Assembly (NCBI RefSeq): GCF_002920535.1
Contig: NZ_PQSS01000009.1
Location: forward strand, 1 to 64,000
Reading direction: 5' to 3'
Source: Streptomyces sp. Ru71
GTDB taxonomy: Bacteria; Actinomycetota; Actinomycetes; Streptomycetales; Streptomycetaceae
Length of the DNA stretch: 64,000 nt
Shown here: positions 26,016 to 34,630 of the stretch, piece after piece
Layout of the letters: each line of letters opens with the position of its first letter
Numbering within the stretch: the first letter of the stretch is position 1
Made by a program: the position numbers and the translations under genes
The notes under the pieces: model-generated
The model's database searches: none
Told to the model about the DNA's origin: nothing
The model's input: the letters and a program-made list of their open reading frames with translations, nothing else

Positions 26016-27290
26016 TCAGCGGTTGAACGTCAGGCGTGGTGCCGCGTTGCGGGCCAGGGTGTGGGCCTGGTCGGGCCACCAGGCGCCGGCTGGCGGGTCG
26101 ACGATGCCGTACTCGGGGTCGATGGTGCCGCCGGTGTTGCGCGTGCAGGTGCCGTCGGACTCGCCGGGGATCTTGAGCCACAGGTAGGCGTCGACCAGCG
26201 GGACGCCGGTGTCGGCGGTGGGGCGCGGGCCGAGGCCCCGGCCGGGCGCGTTGCACCAGGCCTCAGGATCTCCGGTGTACTTGCCGGGTGGTGGCGTCCA
26301 GGCGCCCAGGCCGTTGCGGCTGGTGTCGATCACGAAGTGATGCAGCGCGTCGGTGGGCGGGTTGCCCACGTGCTGGTCGAACCAGGCGTCGGTCCAGTGC
26401 CAGGTGGTGGGGTCGGTGGAGGAGACCGCGTTGCCGGGGGCGCCGTCGTTGGGGGCGGCCGCCGAGTAGTACTGGCCGGCACACGAGTCGGCTGGGCCAC
26501 CCTTTTCGGTGGCGAACCACATGCACTTCGAGATCCAGGTGCCGTATCTGGCGTTGTGGTCGGTGGGGTGGGTGTTGGACACGTTCAGGGCGAAGCCGTC
26601 GCCGTCGCGGACCCCGGCGTCCAGCAGCCGCTGGGCCATGTCGCCGACGGGGCGCCACTGGACGTTCCCCGCGTCGAGGTAGACCGCGGTGCGGGGCTTG
26701 GTCTTCAGGGTCTTCACGGCGTAGGCGAGGTCGGCGATCCGGGCGGCCGTGAGTTGGCCGGTCGGGTCCGCGGCCGGCCCGCAGTCCTTGGGGAGGAGGG
26801 CCGTGCCGTCGGGTTCGACGACGACCACCGCCTTGTCGGTGCCGATCCCGGCGGCGAACGCGTCGATCCACTGCCGGTATGCGGCGGAGGACGCGGCACC
26901 GCCGCTGGAGTACTGCGTGCAGTCCCGCCCCGGGATGTTGTAGGCGATCAGCACGGGCGTACGGCCCACGGCCCGCGCCCGATGGACGAGTTCGCCGACC
27001 TTGGCGCGCACTTCGTCGGGTGTGCCCTCGGTGAACCACTGGGCCTGCGGCCAGCTCGCGAGCTTGGCCATGTTCACGGCGTTCTCGATGTCGCCGTTCG
27101 TGGCGTCCGCGAATGCCTGTTGTGCGGCCTTGCTGTGCGGGTCCACGTAGAACTTCGTCGCCGGGGTGACCACGTCCTGCGCGGGGGTGGTGGCCTGCGC
27201 CTGTGTCGTGCCGAGTGCGGTGAGCGCGCTGAATGCGGTGAGGGCCGCGATGACGGCGGCCGCGCGACGCCGTGGGGTGCGTGGTTGCAT
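26016..27290 (-). CDS. Secreted glycoside hydrolase family 6 (cellulase)
   Basis: 424 residues with a signal peptide (basic start, AALTAFSALTALGT, cleavage near AQA about residue 33). GH6 landmarks: YNIPGRDCTQYSSGGA (about 117-132) with the first catalytic Asp, VVVEPDGTALLPKDCG (about 155-170) with the EPD proton-donor region, VYLDAGNVQW, and WLKIPGESDGTC near the C-terminus. GH6 enzymes hydrolyse beta-1,4-glucan with inversion as endoglucanases or cellobiohydrolases. No carbohydrate-binding module is attached. It is downstream of a second GH6 gene in the same direction (101-bp gap), likely co-transcribed and controlled from the CebR boxes at 28406. Confidence 0.92.
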   Translation of the reverse strand: MQPRTPRRRAAAVIAALTAFSALTALGTTQAQATTPAQDVVTPATKFYVDPHSKAAQQAFADATNGDIENAVNMAKLASWPQAQWFTEGTPDEVRAKVGELVHRARAVGRTPVLIAYNIPGRDCTQYSSGGAASSAAYRQWIDAFAAGIGTDKAVVVVEPDGTALLPKDCGPAADPTGQLTAARIADLAYAVKTLKTKPRTAVYLDAGNVQWRPVGDMAQRLLDAGVRDGDGFALNVSNTHPTDHNARYGTWISKCMWFATEKGGPADSCAGQYYSAAAPNDGAPGNAVSSTDPTTWHWTDAWFDQHVGNPPTDALHHFVIDTSRNGLGAWTPPPGKYTGDPEAWCNAPGRGLGPRPTADTGVPLVDAYLWLKIPGESDGTCTRNTGGTIDPEYGIVDPPAGAWWPDQAHTLARNAAPRLTFNR

Positions 27291-27391
27291 GGCTGCTTAC
27301 CTGGCTGCTTCCTGGTCGATTCGGTGGTGGAGACAGACATCCGCCGCCCGCGGAATGCCGATGCGAGGGTGATGGCGGTGGTGGACCTGGA

Positions 27392-28357
27392 TCAGTAGCC
27401 GTAGATCATCTTGTAGGCGACCTCGGGGAGGAACTGTCCGGCCGTGGAGCCGGTCCCGACGCCGCAGTTGCCGTCGGACTCCCCCGGTGTCTTGATCCAC
27501 AGCAGCATCTCGGCGCCGCCGCCCCTCTGGGTGGGGGTGCCGATGCGGCGGCCTGCGGGGTTGCACCACTGGCCGTTGGAGCCGTTGCCGTTGCGGCTGG
27601 TGTCGACGACGAACGGCTTGGTGTAGCCGTAGCGGGCGCTGAGTTCTGCGTTGATGGCGTTGCCGAAGGCGGTGTTCTCGGCGGTGGTGAAGTAGTTGGA
27701 GACGTTGAGCGAGAAGCCGTGGGCCTGGCGGAGGCCCGCCTCGTGCAGGCGCCGGGCCATGGTCGCCGCGCCGGCCCAGCCAGGGTTGCCGGCGTCCATG
27801 TAGACCCAGGTGTTGGGGGCCTGTCGGTTGAACTCGGCGAGGGCGCCGGTGAGCATGGCCTCGCGTTCGTCGATCTGGGCCTGGGTCATACAGCCGTAGT
27901 CCGCGAGGGAGTCCGGTTCCAGGACGACGACGGCCGGGCGGCTCGCTATGCCGCCCGCGAACTGGGCGATCCAACTGGCGTAGGCGGACGGCGAGGCGGC
28001 ACCGCCCGCCGAGTGCCCGCCGCAGTAGTCGCGGTTGTAGACGTTGTAGGCGACGAGGACGGGCAGCTTGTCGGCGCGGTCCGCGGCTCCTGCGTACGCC
28101 CCCGTCGCGGTGCCGATGGTGCCGCTCCAGGAGCCGAACCAGCGGGCCATCGGAGTGTTGGCGATGGCGGCGTTGATCGCGGGGGCCCGGCCGTCGCCGG
28201 GGTTGGCGGCCACCCATCTCTTGGCGGTGGAGTCCGGGTCCACGTAGAACCCGCTCGTCATGGTGGTGGGGTCGGCCGCTTGTGCGGAGGGTGCGGCGGC
28301 GAGCGCCAGCGGCAGGGCGCAGAGCGCTGCCACCAGGGTGCGGAGTCTGCGGCTCAT
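27392..28357 (-). CDS. Secreted glycoside hydrolase family 6 (cellulase)
   Basis: 321 residues starting MSRRLRTLVAALCALPLALA, with signal cleavage after AQA (about residue 28). The ATG at 28357 is preceded by AGAGGTCC; the frame remains open to 28435 but lacks an RBS there. GH6 motifs: YNVYNRDYCGGHSAGGA (about 105-121), VVVLEPDSLADYGC (about 140-153), VYMDAGNPGW, VDTSRNGNG and WIKTPGESDGNCG. It is a compact catalytic domain only. The first gene of the cellulase pair, it lies 49 bp downstream of a perfect CebR-type operator. Confidence 0.92.
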   Translation of the reverse strand: MSRRLRTLVAALCALPLALAAAPSAQAADPTTMTSGFYVDPDSTAKRWVAANPGDGRAPAINAAIANTPMARWFGSWSGTIGTATGAYAGAADRADKLPVLVAYNVYNRDYCGGHSAGGAASPSAYASWIAQFAGGIASRPAVVVLEPDSLADYGCMTQAQIDEREAMLTGALAEFNRQAPNTWVYMDAGNPGWAGAATMARRLHEAGLRQAHGFSLNVSNYFTTAENTAFGNAINAELSARYGYTKPFVVDTSRNGNGSNGQWCNPAGRRIGTPTQRGGGAEMLLWIKTPGESDGNCGVGTGSTAGQFLPEVAYKMIYGY

Positions 28358-28405
28358 CACAGGACCTCTGTTTCCTGGCACGGGAGTGGGGAGGACAGGG
28401 AAGGT

Positions 28406-28434
28406 TGGGAGCGCTCCCACTGGAAGCGGTCCCA
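28406..28434. promoter_or_regulatory. CebR-type operators upstream of the GH6 genes
   Basis: TGGGAGCGCTCCCA at 28406-28419 is the exact 14-bp palindrome known for the cellulose repressor CebR. A degenerate copy, TGGAAGCGGTCCCA, follows at 28421-28434. Binding here would block the GH6 promoter until cello-oligosaccharides are present (established for CebR in other streptomycetes). Confidence 0.88.
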
Positions 28435-28520
28435 ATCGTGGGGCGGGCTGGTTTAAGTGTCAATAGGTGTGGCAGTGTTGGGATTGAAGGACCGAGCGGG
28501 ACTGGGAAGCGCCAGTAAAC

Positions 28521-28534
28521 TGGAAGCGCTACCA
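28521..28534. promoter_or_regulatory. Operator-like site upstream of the LacI gene
   Basis: TGGAAGCGCTACCA is a 12/14 match to the CebR palindrome, 49 bp before the regulator start. A half-like TGGGAAGCGCCA lies at 28503. Their placement suggests autoregulation. Confidence 0.7.
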
Positions 28535-28582
28535 GGTGGCAGGTGGCTGCCGATTCCCGACCCTGTGGAAGACTCCGGGTTC

Positions 28583-29599
28583 ATGGCAGAAGATGCGCCG
28601 CGTCGGCATCCGACGCTCGACGAGGTGGCCGAACGCGCCGGTGTCTCCCGCTCCGTGGCCTCCCGCGCCCTCAACAACGCACCGCATGTCAGCCGCGCCA
28701 AACGCGAGGCCGTCGAACGGGCCGTCCGGCAACTCGGTTACGTCCCCAACCCGACCGCCCGCGCTCTGGCCACGCGGCAGACGGGCGCGGCCGCCCTGGT
28801 CGTCTCGGGAGAGGACTCGGCCATTTTCGCAGACCCTTTCTTCGGCCAGGTCATCGTGGGGGCGTCGGCAGCTCTGGAGGAGGCCGACCTGCACCTGATG
28901 CTCTGCCTGGCCGCCTCCGAACGGGGCCGCAAGCGGGTGGCGGAACTCCTGCGATCCAGGGGTGCCGACGGCGTCATGCTGATGGCGCTGCGCGAGGAGG
29001 ATCCCCTGACACGGATCGCCGAGGAGGAGGCGCGGATGCCCGTCGTGTTCGGCGGACGCCCGGTCGGCTCGGCGCCCCGGTGGTACGTCGACGTCGACAA
29101 CGTCGGCGGTGCCCGCGAGGCGACCGAGCATCTGATCTCACGTGGCCGTACTCGTGTGGCCGCGATCTGCGGGCGGCTGGACACCGAGGCCGCGCGCGCC
29201 CGGTACCGCGGTTACCAGGACGCCATGCTCGCCGCCGGCCTAGAGCCGTTCCCGCCCCAGGAGGGGGACTTCACCGAGGCCAGCGGAGCCGCCGCGATGG
29301 CCGCAGTGCTGGAGACGCGCCCTGACGTGGACGGCGTGTTCGCCGCCAGCGACAACATGGCCGCGGGCGCGCTGCGCACGCTGCGGAAGGCCGGCCGGCA
29401 GGTCCCCGCCGATGTCGCCGTCGTCGGCTTCGACGACCTGACCGCCGCGCAGATCGCCGACCCGCCGCTCACCACCGTTCACCAGCCCATAGAGGCGCTG
29501 GGCCGGGAGATGGCCCGCATGCTGGTCGCGCTCCTCGACGGACAGGACCCCACGCCGCTGATCCTGCCGACCCGCCTGGTCGTTCGCGCCAGTGCGTGA
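28583..29599 (+). CDS. cebR: LacI-family regulator, CebR-type cellulase repressor
   Basis: 338 residues starting MAEDAPRRHPTLDEVAERAG; earlier in-frame starts would run over the operators. The LacI HTH is VSRSVASRALNNAPHVS followed by the hinge VPNPTARALATRQTG. The sensor domain has the usual marks: FGQVIVGASAALEEADLHLM, FGGRPVG, VDVDNVGGAREATEHLI, VFAASDNMAAGALRTLRKAG and VGFDDLTAAQIADPPLTTV. It is divergent from two GH6 genes, with matching operators in between. Release by cellobiose or cellotriose is inferred from family. Orthology to S. griseus or S. scabiei CebR is likely, but those genes sit beside cebEFG, which is absent here. Confidence 0.85.
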   Translation: MAEDAPRRHPTLDEVAERAGVSRSVASRALNNAPHVSRAKREAVERAVRQLGYVPNPTARALATRQTGAAALVVSGEDSAIFADPFFGQVIVGASAALEEADLHLMLCLAASERGRKRVAELLRSRGADGVMLMALREEDPLTRIAEEEARMPVVFGGRPVGSAPRWYVDVDNVGGAREATEHLISRGRTRVAAICGRLDTEAARARYRGYQDAMLAAGLEPFPPQEGDFTEASGAAAMAAVLETRPDVDGVFAASDNMAAGALRTLRKAGRQVPADVAVVGFDDLTAAQIADPPLTTVHQPIEALGREMARMLVALLDGQDPTPLILPTRLVVRASA

Positions 29600-29840
29600 C
29601 GGCCGCGGCGGACCTCGGGCTGGAGCTGGGATGCCGCGGTCTGCCGGCAGGCCGAGCCGGTGTGGGTGAGGAGGACGAGTCGCCAGGGGGCCGTTGTCGT
29701 CGGCGCGCGCGTCGGGGTGCCCTGGCAGAGACAGTGATGCCGGCAGGCGCGAGCGGTCGGGGAGTGGTCGTGGCCGCCGCGCAGCGGTCTCCGCTCGGAT
29801 CGTCCGGCGGGACTCCCGCCGGTGCATGCCTGTGTCGCCG

Positions 29841-30212
29841 TCAACGGCTCTTCGCGGATGCCTCGTTCAAGGTGGGGGCCGCCTGTGGATCGGTGGAACG
29901 CTGCCGCGTCGCGGCGCCTTCCGCGGGCCTTAAGCTCGCCAGCCAGAGGCCGGTGAGCAGGGCGGTGGCCGACGTGACGGCGCCGGCGACGAGGAAGGCG
30001 CTGTCGAGGCCGGACTCGAAGGTGGCGCCGCGGGATTGCCGGGCGCGGACGATGGCTCCGAGTACCGCCACACCGAGCACCGCACCGATCTGCCGGGTGG
30101 TGCTGCCGATACCCGAGGCGAGGCCGCCTTCCTGCGGATCGACTGCCTGGATGGCGGCGCCCGTGAGGGGGGACATGGTCAGGGCGAAGCCGATGCCGAT
30201 GACGCCCAGCCG
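29841..30212 (-). pseudogene. DHA2-type MFS exporter, C-terminal fragment
   Basis: The minus strand reads [20 protein letters not shown], then [30 protein letters not shown] and two last helices. This is the end of an EmrB/QacA-type 14-TM drug exporter. It opens after a stop at 30213, so about 350 upstream residues are missing. The 29600-29840 gap before it holds nothing. Confidence 0.8.
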
Positions 30213-30269
30213 TCACCACACGTTCCCGTAGCCGGTGTCGGCGTGCACCCTGCCCAGCGCCAGCAACCC

Positions 30270-30605
30270 GGGGCCGCTGCCACGGCGATTGCCGACGTAC
30301 GGACGCGCAAGGCGGTCGCGGCCTGCGCGGAGAACGGCGTGGGCACGCTGATCGTGGTCGGTGGGGTCGCCGCCCACTCCCGAGTGCGTGCGCCGGCCGA
30401 GGAGCGATGTCGGGCCGCCGGGCTCACCTTGCGCGTGCCTCGGGTGCGCCTGTGCACGGACAACGGCGCTATGATCGCCGCCGTCGGCGACCTCCTCGTA
30501 TGGGCCGGAGCCGAACCGGCACCCCTGGACGTGTCCATCGACCCATCGGCACCACTGGAGCACGCGGCACCGCACCCCACAGTCACGGCAAGGGCGGCCG
30601 CCTGA
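30270..30605 (+). pseudogene. TsaD (tRNA t6A synthase) C-terminal fragment
   Basis: The plus frame reads [39 protein letters not shown] and [16 protein letters not shown]. These are the ASKHA-fold motifs of the TsaD/Kae1/Gcp family, which transfers threonylcarbamoyl to tRNA. Only the C-terminal third is present, fused to the MFS remnant at about 30215. The essential chromosomal tsaD must be elsewhere. The stop overlaps the next ATG (TGATGA). Confidence 0.75.
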
Positions 30606-31010
30606 TGACCACGCACATCCTCGTCTTCCAGGCGAGGAACTGCTGACGCACTCCGACGCCCTGTGCTCCGTCTACGTCGACGCCTTCCGCGCCCCGCCCT
30701 GGCACGAGGACGAGGGGAAGGCCACCGCGTTCCTCGGCCGCCTGAGGAAGGACGTCAAGCGCCCCGGCTTCACAGCAGCCGCCGCCTTCTCCGGGCCGGA
30801 CATCGTCGGCTTCGCCGCCGCCTGGACCACCCTGACCCCCTTCCCCACCGACCGCTGGCACCGGACTGCTGGAGACGGTCACCACAGATGCCCCCGGAGG
30901 CCGCTCCTGGCTGCTCACCTCGATCCGGTCCCCCCCGGGCCATGGGCTTCTACCGCCGCCGGGGCTGGATACAGGCCACCCACCCCTCCCCCGAAGGCCG
31001 GGGCATCGCT
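30605..31010 (+). pseudogene. GNAT acetyltransferase, frameshifted
   Basis: Begins MTTHILVFQ, overlapping the tsaD stop. It shifts frame near 30632 and continues LLTHSDALCSVYVDAFRAPP, WHEDEGKATAFLGRLRKDVK, FSGPDIVGFAAAWTTLTPFP. It shifts again after 30860 (LLETVTTDAPGGRSWLLTS) and ends MGFYRRRGWIQATHPSPEGR, the usual GNAT tail. Two or three indels make it non-functional. Confidence 0.65.
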
Positions 31011-31075
31011 TATAGACCTCGAAGCAATCGGACCTGCGCCATGACCACCACGCACGCATCGACACCACCCGCACC

Positions 31076-31372
31076 GTGGCACCGCTCATCAACGTCTTCG
31101 GCGTCTCACCGGACCGTCAGAGCGAACTGGTCGACCTGCTCGCCCACGCCACCGAGGAGACGATGAAGAACCAACCCAGCTTCATCTGCGCCAACTTCCA
31201 CGCCTTCCTCGACGGCGAACGCGTCATCGACTACGCCCAGTCGCAGAGCGAGGACCACTACCGCGCGATGCTCACCAACCCCGAGGCAGGGGACCACATG
31301 GACAAGGCCGCCACCATCGCAAGCGACGTCCAGCCCCGCCTCTACCGAGCGGCGCCGAGCCACCGGGGCTGA
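31076..31372 (+). CDS. Antibiotic-biosynthesis-monooxygenase (ABM) domain protein
   Basis: 98 residues from GTG 31076. The ferredoxin-like ABM pattern is clear: LINVFGVSPDRQSELVDLLA, HATEETMKNQPSFICANFHA, GERVIDYAQSQSEDHYRAML. The family includes cofactor-free quinone-forming oxygenases and heme-degrading enzymes. An ATG at 31041 (MTTTHA) lies in a different frame but continues the expected N-terminus IDTTRTVAP. A one-base loss near 31057 has therefore probably cut the original start, and the gene may be weakly expressed. Confidence 0.7.
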   Translation: MAPLINVFGVSPDRQSELVDLLAHATEETMKNQPSFICANFHAFLDGERVIDYAQSQSEDHYRAMLTNPEAGDHMDKAATIASDVQPRLYRAAPSHRG

Positions 31373-31607
31373 ACCAACGTCGGACGACAACAGGTGAGTT
31401 CTCTGAAACTTCGCGTTCACGACGGCTGGCACCGACGGTAACAGCCGCTTTCTAGCGTGACCGGCCGTGGGATCAGAGTCGTGTACAGGGCCGAACGGAA
31501 CACACCATGGTCCGACGGCTCACGGCTCCCCCGTCCTGCCGATGACGCCAAGCGGGGCTTTCCCTCCCACAGAGGCACCCCGCACCAGCATCATCGGGAG
31601 GCACGGC

Positions 31608-33257
31608 TTGAGCACGACCGAGTCACGAACGCCCACGGTAGGCGGGCCGAAGGCCGCCGCCGACCAGGCGGTCAGGGAGACGCTGGAGGACTACACCCTC
31701 CGTTTCGCTCCCCGCAGCTACCGCCGCTGGACCCCCATGGTCGTGGCGACCACCGCGCTCGGCGGCATCGCCTACATGGCCGACTTCTCCATCGGTGCCG
31801 GCATCGGCCTGGCGCACGGCACCGGCAACGCGCTCGTTGCCATCGCGGTGGCCGCCGTGGTCATCTTCATCACCGGCTTCCCCCTCGCCTACTACGGGGC
31901 CCGCTACAACATCGACCTTGACCTCATCACCCGCGGCTCAGGCTTCGGTTACTACGGCTCGGTCCTGACAAGCGTCATCTTCGCCAGCTTCACCTTCATC
32001 TTCTTCGCCCTCGAAGGCTCGATCATGGCCCAGGGCCTCAAACTCGGCCTGGGGCTGCCCCTGTGGCTGGGCTACCTGATCTCCACGCTCATGGTCATCC
32101 CCCTGGTGATTTACGGCATGAAGGCGCTCAGCAAGCTCCAGGTGTGGACCACCCCGATCTGGCTGCTGCTGATGGTCGGCCCGCTGGTCTACCTGATCGC
32201 CACGGATCCCGGCACCGTTGACCGCTTCCTCGCCTACACCGGCACGGACGGCGACGGCGGCGTCAACACGGCCTCGGTCCTGCTCGGCGCCGGAGTCTGC
32301 CTCTCACTCATCGCCCAGATAGGCGAGCAGATCGACTACCTGCGCTTCATGCCACCCAAGACCGAGACCAACAAGCGCACCTGGTGGACGGCCGTGGTCA
32401 TGGCGGGCCCCGGCTGGGTGGTACTCGGCGCGCTGAAGCAGGCCATCGGCGTCTTCCTCGCCGTGTACATCCTCGCCAAGGTCGGCCCGGCTGCCGCGAC
32501 CGAGCCCATCCAGCAGTTCCGCGGGGCCTTCGACGCGATGATGCCCTCCTGGATGGTCATCCCGCTCGCCGTGGTCCTGGTGGTCATCAGCCAAATCAAA
32601 ATCAATGTCACGAACGCCTACTCCGGCTCTCTCGCCTGGACGAACTCCTTCACCCGAGTCACCAGGCACTATCCCGGCCGCATGGTCTTCGTTTTGATCA
32701 ACCTGGGCTTTGCGCTCGCATTGATGGAAGCCGACATGTTCAGCTTCCTCAACAGCATCCTGGGCTTCTACTCGAACTGCGCGATCGCCTGGGTGGTCAC
32801 CGTCGCCACCGACATCGGCGTCAACAAGTACCTGCTGAAGCTCTCCCCGCTCCAGCCGGAGTTCCGCCGGGGCATGCTCCACGCCGTCAACCCGGTCGGC
32901 GTCGTGGCCTTCGTCGCCGCCTCCGGCCTGTCGATCGCCATGTACTTTCACCTGCTGGGCGACACCCTCCAGCCGTACTCCCCCGTCGCCGCTGCCGTCA
33001 TCGCCTTCGCCCTGACCCCGCTGATGGCGATCGTCACCAAGGGCAAGTACTACTTGCGCCGCACCGGCGACGGCATAGACGAGCCCCTGCTGGACGCGGA
33101 CGGCAACCCGAGCGCTCTCACCCTGAACTGCCACGTGTGCCACCAGCCGTACGAGCGTCCGGACTTGACCGCCTGCGCCACACACGACGCGCTCGTCTGC
33201 TCCCTGTGCCTGAGCACAGACAAAATCGGCGACCACGTGCTGCCTTCCACTGCTTAG
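31608..33257 (+). CDS. NCS1-type purine/cytosine permease with Cys-rich C-terminus
   Basis: 549 residues from TTG 31608, chosen because GGGAGG lies 6 nt before it; the open frame reaches 31467. Twelve hydrophobic helices are visible, starting RRWTPMVVATTALGGIAYMA. Conserved NCS1 elements include TRGSGFGYYGSVLTS (helix 3 region), GEQIDYLRFMPP and NVTNAYSGSLAWTNSF. NCS1 carriers import nucleobases or related compounds with Na+/H+. Beyond helix 12 is a 55-residue tail with CHVC, C, and CSLC spacing, a probable zinc-binding module uncommon in the family. No neighbouring sensor kinase is present. Confidence 0.85.
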   Translation: MSTTESRTPTVGGPKAAADQAVRETLEDYTLRFAPRSYRRWTPMVVATTALGGIAYMADFSIGAGIGLAHGTGNALVAIAVAAVVIFITGFPLAYYGARYNIDLDLITRGSGFGYYGSVLTSVIFASFTFIFFALEGSIMAQGLKLGLGLPLWLGYLISTLMVIPLVIYGMKALSKLQVWTTPIWLLLMVGPLVYLIATDPGTVDRFLAYTGTDGDGGVNTASVLLGAGVCLSLIAQIGEQIDYLRFMPPKTETNKRTWWTAVVMAGPGWVVLGALKQAIGVFLAVYILAKVGPAAATEPIQQFRGAFDAMMPSWMVIPLAVVLVVISQIKINVTNAYSGSLAWTNSFTRVTRHYPGRMVFVLINLGFALALMEADMFSFLNSILGFYSNCAIAWVVTVATDIGVNKYLLKLSPLQPEFRRGMLHAVNPVGVVAFVAASGLSIAMYFHLLGDTLQPYSPVAAAVIAFALTPLMAIVTKGKYYLRRTGDGIDEPLLDADGNPSALTLNCHVCHQPYERPDLTACATHDALVCSLCLSTDKIGDHVLPSTA

Positions 33258-33469
33258 TGCTGTGACCGCGTGGGTTCGCCGGGTTTGGTGGTCGTGGCGG
33301 TTGGGTGTGCCGTGACGTCCGATCCGACCGCTGGAGGCGCGGTGGCCGAGCCTGTCCGTGTGCGCAGACTGACCGACCAGGAGGGGCAGAACCTGCAGCA
33401 GATCGTCCAGGTGCCTTGCGTTCAGAAGGGCCGTGCCGCGGTGGGCCGTTCGTCGCGACGCGGCCTTTC

Positions 33470-33774
33470 GAGAACGCGGTTCGAGGGCGGCGCGATACCT
33501 CTGGAGGTCCATTCCGGGAGTGGCGGCGACGGTGAGCATCCAGCTCTCCTGGCCGGGCGGGGCATAGCCGGCCGGTGGCGGGGCCACCCTGGCCAGGGCG
33601 TCGTCGCTGCACAGCCCGTGCTGGATTCTCGATCCAGAACACAAGCATGCCGTCTGTGTCCCGACGCAGATCCTCCGGTTCCACCGGATGGTCCCGGAAG
33701 GTGACCGCCACACCGGTCGAAGCAGCCGCTCGGTGCCACTCGACCAGGTCGGGCGGCAAGTGGCCCGAGGACAA
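33470..33774 (-). pseudogene. SMI1/KNR4-like protein, frameshifted
   Basis: The minus frame from 33774 reads LPPDLVEWHRAAASTGVAVT, FRDHPVEPEDLRRDTDGMLV, FWIEN. Then the next frame continues SDDALARVAPPPAGYAP and ESWMLTVAATPGMDLQRYRA. Together these resemble SUKH-type proteins, broken near 33625. The remaining 33258-33470 contains nothing supportable. Confidence 0.45.
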
Positions 33775-33783
33775 AAACGCGGG

Positions 33784-34110
33784 TTAGGACGAAGCGTCGG
33801 ATATGCCGTACCAGCGCCGGAGAAAACGCCGGACGGAGTCGCTTCGTGGGCGCAGGAGCTCTTCCAGACCCTGAATCGTACGTTCCCAGAGGTGACGGTG
33901 AACCGTCACCAATGGCGGCTCGACGCGGATGCGTCGTGAGGATTGTGCCTTGCGCTGCCACTCGTACAACTCCTCGTACCAGTCCGGAGCGTTCCTCTTG
34001 AACTTGCGGTGGGGCGGTGTCACCACCCGGCCGCTGGTCTGCACGCCCAGGCCCTGGTAACCGGCAACGGCGGGAATTTCCACGGCGGGCCCCTCGGCCA
34101 GGAGCTTGAC
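33784..34110 (-). pseudogene. IS5-type transposase C-terminal fragment fused to foreign sequence
   Basis: The minus strand reads AVAGYQGLGVQTSGRVVTPP, HRKFKRNAPDWYEELYEWQR and RRIRVE, which is the third-motif block of an IS5-type DDE transposase. After RVE it runs directly into an unrelated 43-residue tail (HRHLWERTIQGLEELLRPRS) ending at 33784. The junction marks a deletion or insertion. Confidence 0.6.
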
Positions 34111-34218
34111 CAGCCCTAACTGTTATGGGACATGAGGTTGTTGACACCTGAGCAGGCCGTCTACTCGTCGTAGCGAGTGCCGGAAGAGTGCGGTACATCC
34201 CGGACGTTGGCTGCAGGT

Positions 34219-34584
34219 ATGAAGATCAGCGAGGCTTCCAGAGCCAGCGGCGTGAGTGCCCGGTCGTTGCGGCACTACGAGGATGAGGGCTTGATCGTCC
34301 CTGGCCGTTTCAGCAATGGGTTCCGTGACTACTGCCAGTCCACGATCGATCGAGTGCTCGTCATCCGCTCGCTGCTGGAGTCCGGGCTGCCCGTGCGGTT
34401 GATCAGGGAAGTCCTGCCCAGCCTCACCGACGGATCCGATGCCGGCACCGACGTGGTGTGCGCGGAGTTCCTGAACGAGGTGCAGGGATATCGCGATCGG
34501 CTCGCTGCTCGCATCGCCGTTCTCAGCGATCAGCAGGCGGCACTCGACGCCTACCTGCGAGAGGCCCGCCGTACTGATCTCTGA
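34219..34584 (+). CDS. MerR-family regulator
   Basis: 121 residues from ATG 34219 (MKISEASRASG). Winged HTH: KISEASRASGVSARSLRHYE with wing EGLIVPGRFSNGFRDY, then the dimerisation coiled coil (GYRDRLAARIAVLSDQQAAL). One Cys (VVCAEFLN, about residue 77) could sense thiol stress but there is no metal-binding loop. It precedes an oxidoreductase gene, with a dyad between them. Confidence 0.9.
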   Translation: MKISEASRASGVSARSLRHYEDEGLIVPGRFSNGFRDYCQSTIDRVLVIRSLLESGLPVRLIREVLPSLTDGSDAGTDVVCAEFLNEVQGYRDRLAARIAVLSDQQAALDAYLREARRTDL

Positions 34585-34593
34585 CAGCCGCTT

Positions 34594-34611
34594 GACGTTG
34601 ACGTAAGTGTC
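34594..34611 (+). promoter_or_regulatory. MerR-type operator/promoter
   Basis: GACGTTGACGTAAGTGTC is an imperfect 18-bp dyad centred on ACGT, lying between a TTGACG -35-like element at 34592 and the oxidoreductase start. This long-spacer arrangement is typical of MerR-activated promoters. With the ATG at 34631 and no RBS, the transcript may be leaderless. Confidence 0.6.
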
Positions 34612-34630
34612 AGGTTCCTACGGTCGTCGC

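Noticed and set aside
25968..28456. Long Gly/Val-rich plus-strand frames over the two GH6 genes
   Set aside because: Antisense shadows of genes with signal peptides and intact GH6 motifs.
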